Of a DNA stretch of 49,189 nt, positions 33,206-42,307 are shown piece by piece; within the stretch, counting starts at the first letter, position 1, and every line of letters begins with the position of its first letter. A program made the position numbers and the translations under genes. The stretch is from an uncultured Eubacteriales bacterium. Its GTDB lineage: Bacteria > Bacillota > Clostridia > Oscillospirales > CAG-272. Location of the stretch: the NCBI GenBank assembly GCA_934486825.1, contig CAKSQF010000015.1:1-49189 (forward strand). The letters run 5' to 3'. The notes beneath the pieces are model-generated. The model ran no database searches. It was not told the origin of the DNA and worked only from the letters and a program-made list of their open reading frames with translations.

Positions 33206-34789
33206 ATGGAGCTTAGATTACAGATCGCAAAACTCCGCACCGGCGAAGGAATGTCGCAGGAAGAGCTTGCCGCATCGCTCGGTGTTTCGAGGCAGGCGGT
33301 ACAGAAATGGGAAAGCGGAAGCGCGGTCCCGGGACTTGAGCATCTTGTGAAAATGGCGAAGCTTTTCCGCATAACGCTTGATTCGCTTGTGCTTGAGGGA
33401 AGCAACAGGATAACCGAGGAAATGCTGCACGGCAGCGACATTGCTCCCGACTACGAGCACATGTTCTACTGGGAATCCTACCCGCAGAACCTTCTCAACG
33501 AGTACAGACAGTCGATTGAGGAGGGCAAGGACATTTCAATGTACGAAAAGCTTTTCAAGGCTGTTTACGAGATGCCGGCGGGAGAACACAAGGAAAAGAT
33601 GGCGGATCAGCTTTTCGATATCGTCTGCTCTGCCGCAACGGTTGAAGGATATCCTTATACCGAGCCTTCCGGGTACCGGGAGATAAGAGAGCTTTCCTCC
33701 GGAGAGACGGTGCAGATGAAAATGCCGTCCGCACACGAGCTGAAGGAAAAGATCAGAGGGGCATGGCTCGGAAGAATCTGCGGCTGTCTGCTCGGCAAGC
33801 CTATCGAAGGGATTCACACGCCCGAGCTTAACAGACTGCTCAAAAGCTCGGACAATTACCCGCTTCACAGATACATAGCGACCTCCGACGTCACCCCCGA
33901 ATTGCAGAACGAAATATCCTACCGGGTGAGAAGAGACAGTCTCGCGGACGCTGTTGCCTGCGCCCCGGTTGACGACGACACAAATTATACCGTTCTTGCG
34001 TCGGTGGTAGTCGATCGCTTCGGACGGGATTTCAAGCCGTCGGATGTGGCAAATTCGTGGGTGTGGTATCAGGGAAAGGATGCGTACTGCACGGCGGAGC
34101 GCGTCGCTTTCAAGAATTTTGTGATGGGCTACCGTCCTCCCATGTCGGCGGTATACAAAAATGTTTACCGCGAATGGATAGGCGCACAGATACGCGGAGA
34201 CTACTTCGGATATATAAACCCGTGCGATCCCGCCGCGGCTGCCGAAATGGCGTGGCGCGATGCTTCGATATCGCATGTCAAAAACGGAATATACGGCGAG
34301 ATGTTTGCCGCGGCGATGATAGCGGCAGCTGCCGGTTGCAGTGATATCGCGGAGGTCGTGAATATGGGGCTTGCCCAGATTCCGACTACATCAAGACTCT
34401 GGAAGTCGGTGAAATCGATCGTTGACGGGTACAAAAACGGCGCTTCAAAGAATGAAGCATTTGCGAAAATACACGCCGAATACGATGAGTTCAGCGACCA
34501 CGGATGGTGTCATACGATACCGAATGCGATGATAGTTGCGGCATCCCTTCTTTACGGCGGCGGTGACTATACGAAATCGATATGTATGGCAGTCGAGACC
34601 GGCTTTGACACAGACTGCAACGGCGCAACCGTCGGCTCGGTTGTCGGAATGATGAACAAAAGCACGGCGATAGGCGCACAGTGGACTGCGCCGATAAACG
34701 GAATGCTCGACACCTCGATCTTCGGGGTCGGAAGAGTAAATATCGACGATATGGTTGAGCGTACAATAAAGCATATCAAGGCAAAATGA
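33206..34789 (+). CDS. XRE helix-turn-helix fused to ADP-ribosylglycohydrolase
   Basis: A 527-aa fusion. Residues about 5-58 form a Cro/C1-type HTH (MSQEELAASLGVSRQAVQKWESG). A linker of about 110 residues follows. The ADP-ribosylglycohydrolase (ARH) domain (about 178-520) has the metal ligands in DDDTNYT (about 256) and DTDCNGATVG (about 467), as in DraG and ARH proteins. The combination suggests a DNA-bound sensor or enzyme: it may remove ADP-ribose from a protein or DNA, or use the ARH fold to bind a small ligand. First gene of a three-gene set. AAAGGAAG ribosome-binding site. Confidence 0.85.
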   Translation: MELRLQIAKLRTGEGMSQEELAASLGVSRQAVQKWESGSAVPGLEHLVKMAKLFRITLDSLVLEGSNRITEEMLHGSDIAPDYEHMFYWESYPQNLLNEYRQSIEEGKDISMYEKLFKAVYEMPAGEHKEKMADQLFDIVCSAATVEGYPYTEPSGYREIRELSSGETVQMKMPSAHELKEKIRGAWLGRICGCLLGKPIEGIHTPELNRLLKSSDNYPLHRYIATSDVTPELQNEISYRVRRDSLADAVACAPVDDDTNYTVLASVVVDRFGRDFKPSDVANSWVWYQGKDAYCTAERVAFKNFVMGYRPPMSAVYKNVYREWIGAQIRGDYFGYINPCDPAAAAEMAWRDASISHVKNGIYGEMFAAAMIAAAAGCSDIAEVVNMGLAQIPTTSRLWKSVKSIVDGYKNGASKNEAFAKIHAEYDEFSDHGWCHTIPNAMIVAASLLYGGGDYTKSICMAVETGFDTDCNGATVGSVVGMMNKSTAIGAQWTAPINGMLDTSIFGVGRVNIDDMVERTIKHIKAK

Positions 34790-34804
34790 GAACGGAGTGA
34801 GCTT

Positions 34805-34930
34805 ATGAACGGAAAAAAGGAATATGTTGCACCGGAGATCGAAATATGCGTGATCGACTGTAACGATATAGTGCTTATATCGACCGAAAACGCGGATGGA
34901 ACTCCCGGAAGAATAAATTACGACGATTAG
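34805..34930 (+). CDS. Small 41-aa peptide gene between two ARH genes
   Basis: An ATG frame of 41 codons with a GGAG ribosome-binding site, 16 bp after the fusion gene stop and 20 bp before the next gene. The start YVAPEIEICVIDCNDIVLIST resembles small gut-bacterial peptides with a K-P-E-I-E-V-I-x-F-x-x-x-D-V-I-x-T-S pattern; two Cys are seven residues apart or less. No function is known to me. The position between two ARH genes makes it an obvious partner, product or substrate candidate. Confidence 0.65.
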   Translation: MNGKKEYVAPEIEICVIDCNDIVLISTENADGTPGRINYDD

Positions 34931-34950
34931 TCGGGAAAGGAACGCTTATA

Positions 34951-37755
34951 ATGATGAAGAAAATTGTTTCAATGATTCTTGTCCTGTCCTTCTGCCTTGC
35001 TCTTTTGCCGGCGGGATTTGCGGTGAGCGCGGCGGATCGTGCGGATGACGGGATACTGCTTGCCGCTCCTTCTGCGGATCAGGCTGCAAAGGGATTCTGC
35101 CGGACGGCAACCGATGCCGACGACGCTTCAAAGAAAGATCTCCGTGTAATTATGGAGGCAAGAAAGAGCGATCTGAAAAAATACGAACGCTGTGAGTTTT
35201 CTATAAGCTTCATGAACGGCGACGAGACGGTAAAAACCAAAAATTACGAGGCAGACACGGCATACACCGCAATAGCCGCAGACGGTAAGAAATACCGTGC
35301 GGCAGACGATTGCGGGCTTATCGCATGCACGATAGTCGGCATCCCGTCGGAAATCACCTCGTTTTCCGCCGTCGCAAAGCTGATAAACGGCGGTAAGGTC
35401 GTGCAGGAGATAAATCTCGGCTCGGCAACCCTTTCGGAGGGCACCACCACGCTTACAAAGGACGAAATATACGATAAGCTGCTCGGCGGTTGGCTCGGAC
35501 AGATGATAGGAGTATCATGGGCGGCATCGACCGAGTTCGGATACCGCGGAGAGATCATGCCCGAAAACAGGATGCCCGCATGGCGTCCCGCAATGATAAA
35601 CGATGCTTTTGCACAGGATGACCTCTATGTGGAAATTCCGTTCATGGAAATGATGAATAAGAACGGCATCGACTGCGACGTGAATCTGATTGCCGATAAT
35701 TTCGCAAAGTCGGAGTTTCCGCTCTGGCACGCGAACTATCAGGCAAGGCTCAATCTGCAGAACGGAATAAAATACCCGGATTCGGGAAGCCCTCTGTATA
35801 ACATCCATGCCGACGATATCGACTGGCAGATCGAAGCCGATTTTCTCGGGATGATCTATCCGGGACTTGTCAACAGAGCCTCCGAGCGGTCGTTTGAGCT
35901 CGGGCATATCATGAACTACGGCGACGGCGTGTACGGCGGCGTGTTCGTGACTGCGCTCCATTCGGCTGCATACACTGCGGCGACTCTTGATGAGGTCATA
36001 CAGGCGGGACTTGACGCAGTCCCCGACGGAACGCTCTTCAAAGATACGCTTCTTGACGTCGTAAACGGCTATAACAGGGGCGATAGCTGGGAGACGGTCT
36101 GGAAAACGCTTGAGGATAAATGGGCATCGACCGATAAATGCACCGAGTGTGCGGGACCGATCAATATAGATGCAAAGCTGAACAGCGCGTATGTGCTGAT
36201 CGGACTGCTTTACGGCGGCGGCGACCTTGAAAAGACGATAATCATATCGACAAGATGCGGACAGGACAGTGACTGCAATCCGTCAACCGCCGCATCGGTA
36301 CTCTGCAACTTCCTCGGCGCATCGGCGATACCCGACAAATATAAATCGGCTGTCGATATGACCGGAACGAAATTCCAGACCACGGAGTATACGCTTGAAC
36401 AGGTTCTTGAGCTTTCGATGAAGCTTATCTCGGAGGCAGTCTCCTCCGCGGGCGGAACGGTTTCGGGCGACGATTACACTCTTGTCCTGCCCGAAAGAAT
36501 AAAGGCTGTCCCCTTTGAGCAGTGGGAAGGCGGAATCGGAGCGCAGCTTCTTGTCAGCGTGTCCGGGGACTGCTCGGTGAATGTCAGATTTGCTTCCGCG
36601 GGATCGGAGAAGATCAAAAAAGTGACCTATGATATGGGTGACGGCTATGTAACAAGCGAAAATCTCTGCAAATACGGCTACGCAAAGCCGGGAACCTATA
36701 AAATCATCTGCACGGTAGAGGGCGAAGAGGGCACAAGGCTCACGCTTGAAAGCACGGTAACCATCGAATCGGAGCTGAAGGGTGTAAAATACACTCCGAT
36801 ATGCTCGGTTGAAAATCCTTGGGGAAGCGGCAACAAGGATATGAACGTCTTCTGCGACGGCATTATTCCTTCGACAAGCGATTCGTCTGCCGCATTGCAG
36901 TATGACACATATTGCGGAGGCGGAGAACTTGACTCGCTCTATGTCGGAATGAGGTTTGACAGAACAGTATCGATCACGGGAGTAAAATTTACCGAGGGTC
37001 TGCACTTCTGGGACGGCGGCTGGTTTGAAAAAGCGCCTGTTCTTGAGCTTCTTATCGGCGGAAACTGGGTAGAGGCTGCAACCGTAATCGACGGAAAAGC
37101 CTACCCGGATGCGAACAATATGACCACCCACGGACTGCCGTTCGAAAGCTACACATTCAGGCTTGAAAAGCCGACCGAATGTGACGGCGTGCGTTTCAGA
37201 GGCAAACCCGGCGGAGGTGCGCACTTTATCAGCGTTGCCGAAATAACTCCGCTTACAAACGACGGCAGTGTAACCGTCAGCCGCAGACCTGCCGTTATCT
37301 GCTCGGTCGGTGCGCCCACGGGCGGCGGATCGCAGGACATCGGAGTTATCTGCGACGGCATAATCCCGAGCGCATCGTCGGCAAACGACAAAATGCAGTA
37401 CGACACCTACGTCGGCGAAAACCCGGATGCGTTTACCTATTTCGGATACCTGTTCACATCGGAACGCAGTGTTTCGGGGCTGATCTTTACCGAGGGCAAC
37501 CATTTTAACAACGGCGGCTGGTTCAAGAACGGAAGCGTGAAGATTCAGATTCTTACAGCCGACGGGTGGATCGATGCCGAATGTGACGGCAATGACGGCT
37601 ACCCGATCGGAGATGACTTTGATACGTTTACCCCCGGCTATCAGAGCTACACCTTCAGACTGAAGGAAGCGAAAAACTGTATGGGCATACGTATTGCCGG
37701 AACCGCCGGCGGCGTCGGCTTCGTCAGCGTGAGCGAACTTACCGTCATCGACTGA
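34951..37755 (+). CDS. Secreted ADP-ribosylglycohydrolase with C-terminal discoidin-like modules
   Basis: A 934-aa protein. Signal peptide (about 1-28). An unknown N-terminal domain (about 60-165) is followed by an ARH domain (about 170-500) with QDDLYVE (instead of DDT) and GQDSDCNPSTA (instead of DTDxxxA). A PKD/Ig-like segment (about 525-605) and two related modules (about 610-766 and 778-934) follow. Each module has the motif CDGIIPS, ...YDTY, and an F-T-E-G-x-H-F-x-x-G-G-W-F signature, and looks like a discoidin/F5_8-type binding domain. Extracellular location and binding modules suggest a glycan target, not protein ADP-ribosyl groups. Confidence 0.83.
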   Translation: MMKKIVSMILVLSFCLALLPAGFAVSAADRADDGILLAAPSADQAAKGFCRTATDADDASKKDLRVIMEARKSDLKKYERCEFSISFMNGDETVKTKNYEADTAYTAIAADGKKYRAADDCGLIACTIVGIPSEITSFSAVAKLINGGKVVQEINLGSATLSEGTTTLTKDEIYDKLLGGWLGQMIGVSWAASTEFGYRGEIMPENRMPAWRPAMINDAFAQDDLYVEIPFMEMMNKNGIDCDVNLIADNFAKSEFPLWHANYQARLNLQNGIKYPDSGSPLYNIHADDIDWQIEADFLGMIYPGLVNRASERSFELGHIMNYGDGVYGGVFVTALHSAAYTAATLDEVIQAGLDAVPDGTLFKDTLLDVVNGYNRGDSWETVWKTLEDKWASTDKCTECAGPINIDAKLNSAYVLIGLLYGGGDLEKTIIISTRCGQDSDCNPSTAASVLCNFLGASAIPDKYKSAVDMTGTKFQTTEYTLEQVLELSMKLISEAVSSAGGTVSGDDYTLVLPERIKAVPFEQWEGGIGAQLLVSVSGDCSVNVRFASAGSEKIKKVTYDMGDGYVTSENLCKYGYAKPGTYKIICTVEGEEGTRLTLESTVTIESELKGVKYTPICSVENPWGSGNKDMNVFCDGIIPSTSDSSAALQYDTYCGGGELDSLYVGMRFDRTVSITGVKFTEGLHFWDGGWFEKAPVLELLIGGNWVEAATVIDGKAYPDANNMTTHGLPFESYTFRLEKPTECDGVRFRGKPGGGAHFISVAEITPLTNDGSVTVSRRPAVICSVGAPTGGGSQDIGVICDGIIPSASSANDKMQYDTYVGENPDAFTYFGYLFTSERSVSGLIFTEGNHFNNGGWFKNGSVKIQILTADGWIDAECDGNDGYPIGDDFDTFTPGYQSYTFRLKEAKNCMGIRIAGTAGGVGFVSVSELTVID

Positions 37756-37770
37756 ACCGAATAAACCGGG

Positions 37771-37802
37771 ACGGAGACAAAGGTTAACGCCTTTGTCTCC
37801 GT
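37771..37802 (+). terminator. Terminator of the ARH operon
   Basis: A 13-bp stem (ACGGAGACAAAGG and complement) with a six-base loop, followed by TTTTTG. Confidence 0.88.
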
Positions 37803-38104
37803 TTTTGTATGTTTTAATCGACGATCGGATGTAATGCGGCTAAAATCGGGCTGAAATTATCCACGTTTACGAGTGTTTGCGTAGAAAAATAACGGCATAA
37901 TGTAAATGATTTGTGAATTTGCTCATAAAATCGACATTTTGACTTGAAAAATTAAGACAAATGTGATAGACTACCTCTTGTGTCAATGAACGCACGGTCG
38001 GAACCGTCCGTTTTTCGATCCGTATATGACATCGGAAAACACGGATTTTTGCCTGCATGCATACATTGAATACAGAGATAACGAATCGGAAAGGAGACAG
38101 CGCA
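37803..38104 (+). other. Intergenic leader of the CHAP gene
   Basis: About 300 bases without a gene. Two small hairpins are visible (near 37995-38010 and 38020-38048); the second has a 6-bp stem, ATCCGT with ACGGAT, and is followed by TTTTT, so it could act as an attenuator. A possible promoter lies near 37941-37975 (TTGAAA, 17, TAGACT). I do not recognise a known riboswitch. Confidence 0.35.
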
Positions 38105-39112
38105 GTGCATAACGAATCGGAAGAAAAAAAGATAAAATGGAAGAGAAGTGCTCTGCTGTCTGCTGTCGGAACCGCTCTGTCTGCGGTGATCGTCGTTGCC
38201 GCGGCTCTTGCATGCAACGGCTCACAGGGAAGAACGCTTGCCGCGGTCGGTGTCAACGCAGTTGTTTCGGATGTGTCGGAGAAGGTTTCTTCGGTCACGG
38301 GCAGTGATCTGCCGCATACCGATGAACCGTCGGTTACCGACAGGGATGCCGTCACACGCGCGGACGATACGACCGACCCGGACGACATACCCGAGATCGG
38401 ATACGATGACGTTGTTGTCCCGCCGTTTATGTACGGTAATTACATGATCGAGCAGGGCGGCGGCATATGGAACTACAAGCCGGAGCCAACCGTTGCCGAG
38501 ACCGAAACGACCGTTCCGAAGACAACGACCGAGCCTGTCACGACGACAAGACCGGTAACGACCAAACCCGTCACGACCAAACCCGTCACGACCAAGCCAC
38601 CTGTGACAACGACCGAACCGCCGAGTCCCGAGCCGCCCGATGTGTCGGAGGTGTCGGACAAGGCACTTGCCGTTGTCGAAATCGCAAAGAGTCAGGTGGG
38701 CGTCAAAGAAAAACCGCACAACAATGTCAAATACAATACATGGTTTTACGGACGTGAAGTCCGTGACCCGAATTCGAAGAGTACGGCTCACGCATGGTGC
38801 GTCGTGTTCATATCATGGTGCGCAGACCGCGCTGGCGTGCCGACCACCGTTGTTCCCAAGACCGCGGGTGTGTGGTACATAATGGGATTTTACCGTGAGC
38901 TTGGACTTTATCACGCGAGAAGAGACGGGTACATACCGAATCCCGGAGACGTTATAATTTTCGGAAATGCCGATCATGCGGGGCTTGTAGCCTCCTGTGA
39001 CGGGGTGAATGTCACTGTTATTGAGGGCAATTACAGCGACAGAGTGATGATGAATACATACAGTTTGAAATCAGCGAAGATCCTCGGCTACTGCTCGCCG
39101 GACTATAACTGA
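38105..39112 (+). CDS. CHAP-domain cell-wall hydrolase, membrane-anchored
   Basis: A 335-aa protein. A GTG start at 38105 is chosen because AAAGGAG lies eight bases upstream; the ATG at 38057 has none. An N-terminal hydrophobic segment (about 16-40) is preceded by positive residues. The middle is a Thr/Pro/Lys-rich linker with repeated TTKPV units, encoded by a 15-bp repeat near 38560-38600. The C-terminal CHAP domain has the catalytic Cys in AWCVVF (about 231) and His in DHAGLV (about 289). It should cleave peptidoglycan stem peptides or cross-links outside the membrane. Confidence 0.85.
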   Translation: MHNESEEKKIKWKRSALLSAVGTALSAVIVVAAALACNGSQGRTLAAVGVNAVVSDVSEKVSSVTGSDLPHTDEPSVTDRDAVTRADDTTDPDDIPEIGYDDVVVPPFMYGNYMIEQGGGIWNYKPEPTVAETETTVPKTTTEPVTTTRPVTTKPVTTKPVTTKPPVTTTEPPSPEPPDVSEVSDKALAVVEIAKSQVGVKEKPHNNVKYNTWFYGREVRDPNSKSTAHAWCVVFISWCADRAGVPTTVVPKTAGVWYIMGFYRELGLYHARRDGYIPNPGDVIIFGNADHAGLVASCDGVNVTVIEGNYSDRVMMNTYSLKSAKILGYCSPDYN

Positions 39113-39122
39113 ACAAAGAATC

Positions 39123-39158
39123 CCGCCGTTTGTCGTATATGACAAGCGGCGGTTTTTT
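39123..39158 (+). terminator. Terminator of the CHAP gene
   Basis: A 12-bp stem (39123-39134 with 39141-39152, one G-U pair) with a GTATAT loop followed by six T. Confidence 0.9.
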
Positions 39159-39169
39159 GTCGCAAAAAA

Positions 39170-39190
39170 CGCACCCGTGTTCCGGGTGCG
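39170..39190 (-). terminator. Terminator of tRNA-Gly
   Basis: On the minus strand an 8-bp stem (CGCACCCG and complement) with a 5-nt loop, followed by six T. Confidence 0.88.
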
Positions 39191-39196
39191 TGAAAC

Positions 39197-39272
39197 TGGA
39201 GCGGATTACGGGGCTCGAACCCGCCACCTCCACCTTGGCAAGGTGGCGCTCTACCAAATGAGCTAAATCCGC
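39197..39272 (-). tRNA. tRNA-Gly (GCC)
   Basis: A 76-nt tRNA including an encoded CCA. The acceptor arms are GCGGATT and AATCCGC with T as discriminator. The anticodon stem is CCACC/GGTGG with the loop TTGCCAA, so the anticodon is GCC (glycine). The T-loop GTTCGAAC is standard. Confidence 0.96.
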
Positions 39273-39361
39273 ATACGGTCTGTAAGAGTGATTATACCAT
39301 TTTTTTCGGCTTTGTCAAGATGTTTTTCTCATTTTGTGTGAAAAAGCGGACAAAATATAAA

Positions 39362-39391
39362 GGATGACCGATCGCCCCGGCGATGTCATCC
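39362..39391. repeat. Inverted repeat upstream of the thioredoxin gene
   Basis: GGATGACCGATCGCC pairs with GGCGATGTCATCC across a short loop, with one bulge. It lies in the leader of the gene at 39420. On the minus strand it is followed by a T/A-rich tract and could serve as a terminator for that strand. Confidence 0.5.
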
Positions 39392-39419
39392 GAATAACTT
39401 TAAAGGGAAGTCGTATGAA

Positions 39420-39743
39420 ATGGAAGATATAATCGAAATAAACGAAAAAAACTATGAGGCGGAGGTGCTCGGAGCGAGCAAGCCGGTCCTGCTTGACTTT
39501 TATGCGCCGTGGTGTGTGCATTGTACGGCTCTTTCGCCGACGATCGGCGAGATCGGAAAGATTTTTTCTGGCAGAGCCGTTACCGGAATCGTAAATACCG
39601 ACGAGGAAAAAGCACTTGCCGATGCATTCGGTATTTTTTCGGTCCCGACCCTTGTTGTAATAAGCGGCGGCGAGATAAAGAGCAGACATGTCGGCGGTGC
39701 GACAGCCGATGAAATATCCGCAATGCTTGAAAGAGAGCTTTGA
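39420..39743 (+). CDS. Thioredoxin-like protein with CVHC active site
   Basis: A 107-aa thioredoxin-fold protein. The active site reads WCVHC (Cys32 and Cys35) instead of the usual WCGPC, and the cis-Pro lies in SVPTLV (about residue 80). The rest of the fold (VLLDFYAPWC, LADAFGIFSVPTLVVISGG) is normal. Cytoplasmic. The His between the cysteines raises the redox potential in some relatives (DsbA has CPHC), so it may work as an oxidant or isomerase or accept an unusual partner. A GGGAAG ribosome-binding site lies 11 bases upstream. Confidence 0.85.
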   Translation: MEDIIEINEKNYEAEVLGASKPVLLDFYAPWCVHCTALSPTIGEIGKIFSGRAVTGIVNTDEEKALADAFGIFSVPTLVVISGGEIKSRHVGGATADEISAMLEREL

Positions 39744-39830
39744 AGGGCTCGCTTGTGATTTTTACGGGGAAATGACTGTTTTGATGCAAAAAGCCGATTT
39801 CGTCCCGATACAATCAATATAATGAAAAAA

Positions 39831-39854
39831 TGTGCCCGACTCCGGTCGGGCACA
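39831..39854. terminator. Bidirectional terminator
   Basis: A 10-bp stem (TGTGCCCGAC and complement) with a TCCG loop and T-runs on both sides, between the thioredoxin gene and pheT. Confidence 0.9.
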
Positions 39855-39893
39855 TTTTTTGTATAACACAGTCGGAGGTGTTTGAACATCCGG

Positions 39894-42281
39894 TTACTGT
39901 CTGATCTTTATTCCGAGCTGTTTGTCAAGCGCGGCAAGCAGTTTGTCTACACTTGCGGCGATTTCGTCGCCGGTGAGCGTGTGGTCGGGTGATCTGAATG
40001 TGAGTCTGAATGCAACGCTCTTTTTGCCCTTCTCTATGCGGTCGCCTGTGTAGACATCGAAAAGCTCAATGCCCTCAAGCAGTTTTCCCGCGCCCTTTCT
40101 GATGACTTCTTCGATCCTGCCGACCTCAAGCTTTGCGTCACAGACGAATGCGAGATCGCGCGAGGTTGCGGGGTGCTTCGGCATCGGCTTGTACTGCTTT
40201 TTGAAGTTTGCGATCGAGAATATCGTTTCGAACGGCAGATATGCGATATAGACCGGCTGGTCGAAACCGTAGTTTGCGGCGGCGGTCGGATGGAGCTGAC
40301 CGATAACGCCTATGTTCATACTGCCTCTTGCGATGATGTCCGCACAGCGTCCCGGATGGAATGTGGGATTATTCCTGTCGGCAACAAACGAAAGCTTTGT
40401 TATTCCGGCGTCGGCAAGCAATGCTTCCGCCATACCCTTGAGTTTGTAGAAATCGCCGTCTCCGTAGAAGCCGAAGGCAATCATGCGCGGCTCGTCGGGA
40501 AGCTCGTTCGGGTCCTCCTTCGGAATGTAGATGTGACCAAGCTCGTAAAGCGCCGCGCTCGGCAGGTGGTGCGCATTGTTGTGCGAGAGCGATTCGAGAA
40601 GCGACGGAATAAGAGTCGTGCGCATTACGCTTGTATCCTCGCCGAGAGGATTGCTTATCCTGACGTAGCGTCTTTCGGGCGCATCCGCGGGCAGGAGAAT
40701 ACGGTCGCAGTTCTTGGGGGATACAAACGAGAAGGTTACCGATTGGGTGAGCCCCATGGCACAAAGCAAAGAGTGGACTCTCTGCTCGTATGCCTGTTTC
40801 GGTGTGAGCATACCTGCTTTTACCGTACCGGTAAACGGTGTGGATTCAAGCTTGTTGTAGCCGTAGATTCTTATGATTTCCTCCGCAATGTCGTTCATCT
40901 CTCCGATGTCCGAACGCCAGTGGGGTGAGGTAATTATACCGTTTTCGACCGAAAATCCGAGTTTCTCGAGAATTTTTATCATATAATCCTCGGGAAGGTC
41001 GATGCCGAGGAAGCTGTTTATGCGCTCGCTTTGGAGCGGGAGTCTGACCGCCTCTTTCTTTTCGGGATAGATGTCGATCGCACCGCTTACAACCTCGCCG
41101 GCACCGAGAGCGGTAACAAGCTCGCAGGCGCGGTCAAGCGCGTCCATGCAGTTGTCGCTGTCAAGTCCTTTTTCGAAACGTGCCGAAGATTCGGTGCGCA
41201 TGCCCTGAGATTTGGCGGTAATGCGTACCGAGGCGCCGTTGAAGCATGCGGATTCAAAAACGACCGTCTGAGTGGTGTCCTTTATTTCGGAATTTTCTCC
41301 GCCCATTACGCCCGCAAGCGCGACCGCTTTTTTACTGTCGGCGATGACGAGATTGTTGCTGTCAAGAATGTGATCCTTGCTGTCGAGCGAACGGAAGACC
41401 TCGCCGTCCCCGGCACGGCGGACGATAATGTGCGAGCCGTCGAGCATTGCGTAGTCAAACGCATGCATCGGCTGACCGTATTCGAGCATTACATAGTTTG
41501 TGATATCGACGATATTGTTGATCGGTCGCACACCCGCCGCCGACAGGCGCATGCGCATCCAGAGCGGGGAGGGCGCGATCTTTACGTTGCGTATCACGCG
41601 TGCCGCGTATCTTGAGCAAAGCTCGGGCGCCTTGTCCTCTACCGAGAGGTAGTCGGCAATGTTTCCTCCCGCCTCGGTCACCTGCGGCTTTGCGATGCTG
41701 CAGTGCAGATCGAAGGATGCGGCAGTCTCTCTTGCAAGACCTATCACAGACAGGCAGTCGGGACGGTTGGAGGTGATTTCGAATTCGACAACATCGTCAC
41801 GGAGCATGAGCACGTCGCGGATGTCGTCGCCCGGTTTGCAGTCCTCTTCAAGAATCAGGATGCCGTTTTCGATCGCATACGGAACCTCGTGAAGGGTCAG
41901 ACCGAGTTCTCCGATCGAGCAGAGCATGCCGTTCGAATCGACTCCGCGGAGCTTGCCGGCTTTGATGGTCACGCCGCCCGGAAGCTTTGCGGGTGCAATT
42001 GCGGCAGGCACAAGCGCACCTTCAAAGACATTCTGCGCACCCGTGACTATCTGCACGGGCCCGTCCTTTCCGATATCGACCGAGCAGATGACCATGTGGT
42101 CGGAATCGGGGTGCGGAACGATCTTTACAAGTCTTCCGACGAGGACATTCTGTATGTCTGCGCCCTTTTCTTCATAGGATTCGACCTTTGATCCGGTGTC
42201 GGTCATTCTGTCGCAGTAATCCTTTATTTTTATGTCCTTCGTGTCAACGAAGTCACGAAGCCAGTTTACAGAAAGATTCAT
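39894..42281 (-). CDS. pheT: Phenylalanine-tRNA ligase beta subunit
   Basis: A 795-aa protein of the usual length for PheT. In order: the tRNA-binding domain (about 40-150), the B3/B4 editing domain (about 200-370), the B5 domain (about 400-470), the catalytic-like core, and the C-terminal FDX-ACB anticodon-binding domain (about 700-795; KHPATSRDLAFVCD...FRLTFRSPDHTLTGDEI). Forms an alpha2-beta2 enzyme with PheS, encoded 26 bp upstream. Confidence 0.97.
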   Translation of the reverse strand: MNLSVNWLRDFVDTKDIKIKDYCDRMTDTGSKVESYEEKGADIQNVLVGRLVKIVPHPDSDHMVICSVDIGKDGPVQIVTGAQNVFEGALVPAAIAPAKLPGGVTIKAGKLRGVDSNGMLCSIGELGLTLHEVPYAIENGILILEEDCKPGDDIRDVLMLRDDVVEFEITSNRPDCLSVIGLARETAASFDLHCSIAKPQVTEAGGNIADYLSVEDKAPELCSRYAARVIRNVKIAPSPLWMRMRLSAAGVRPINNIVDITNYVMLEYGQPMHAFDYAMLDGSHIIVRRAGDGEVFRSLDSKDHILDSNNLVIADSKKAVALAGVMGGENSEIKDTTQTVVFESACFNGASVRITAKSQGMRTESSARFEKGLDSDNCMDALDRACELVTALGAGEVVSGAIDIYPEKKEAVRLPLQSERINSFLGIDLPEDYMIKILEKLGFSVENGIITSPHWRSDIGEMNDIAEEIIRIYGYNKLESTPFTGTVKAGMLTPKQAYEQRVHSLLCAMGLTQSVTFSFVSPKNCDRILLPADAPERRYVRISNPLGEDTSVMRTTLIPSLLESLSHNNAHHLPSAALYELGHIYIPKEDPNELPDEPRMIAFGFYGDGDFYKLKGMAEALLADAGITKLSFVADRNNPTFHPGRCADIIARGSMNIGVIGQLHPTAAANYGFDQPVYIAYLPFETIFSIANFKKQYKPMPKHPATSRDLAFVCDAKLEVGRIEEVIRKGAGKLLEGIELFDVYTGDRIEKGKKSVAFRLTFRSPDHTLTGDEIAASVDKLLAALDKQLGIKIRQ

Positions 42282-42307
42282 TTGTAATTACTCTCCTTTT
42301 CAATAAA

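Noticed and set aside
36283..37503. A 406-codon minus-strand frame inside the secreted ARH gene
   Set aside because: Antisense shadow with no ribosome-binding site; the plus strand has an intact multidomain protein here.
37803..38104. A possible c-di-AMP (ydaO-type) riboswitch ahead of the CHAP gene
   Set aside because: Such switches are common before cell-wall hydrolase genes, but the conserved core sequences are not visible here; only small hairpins are.
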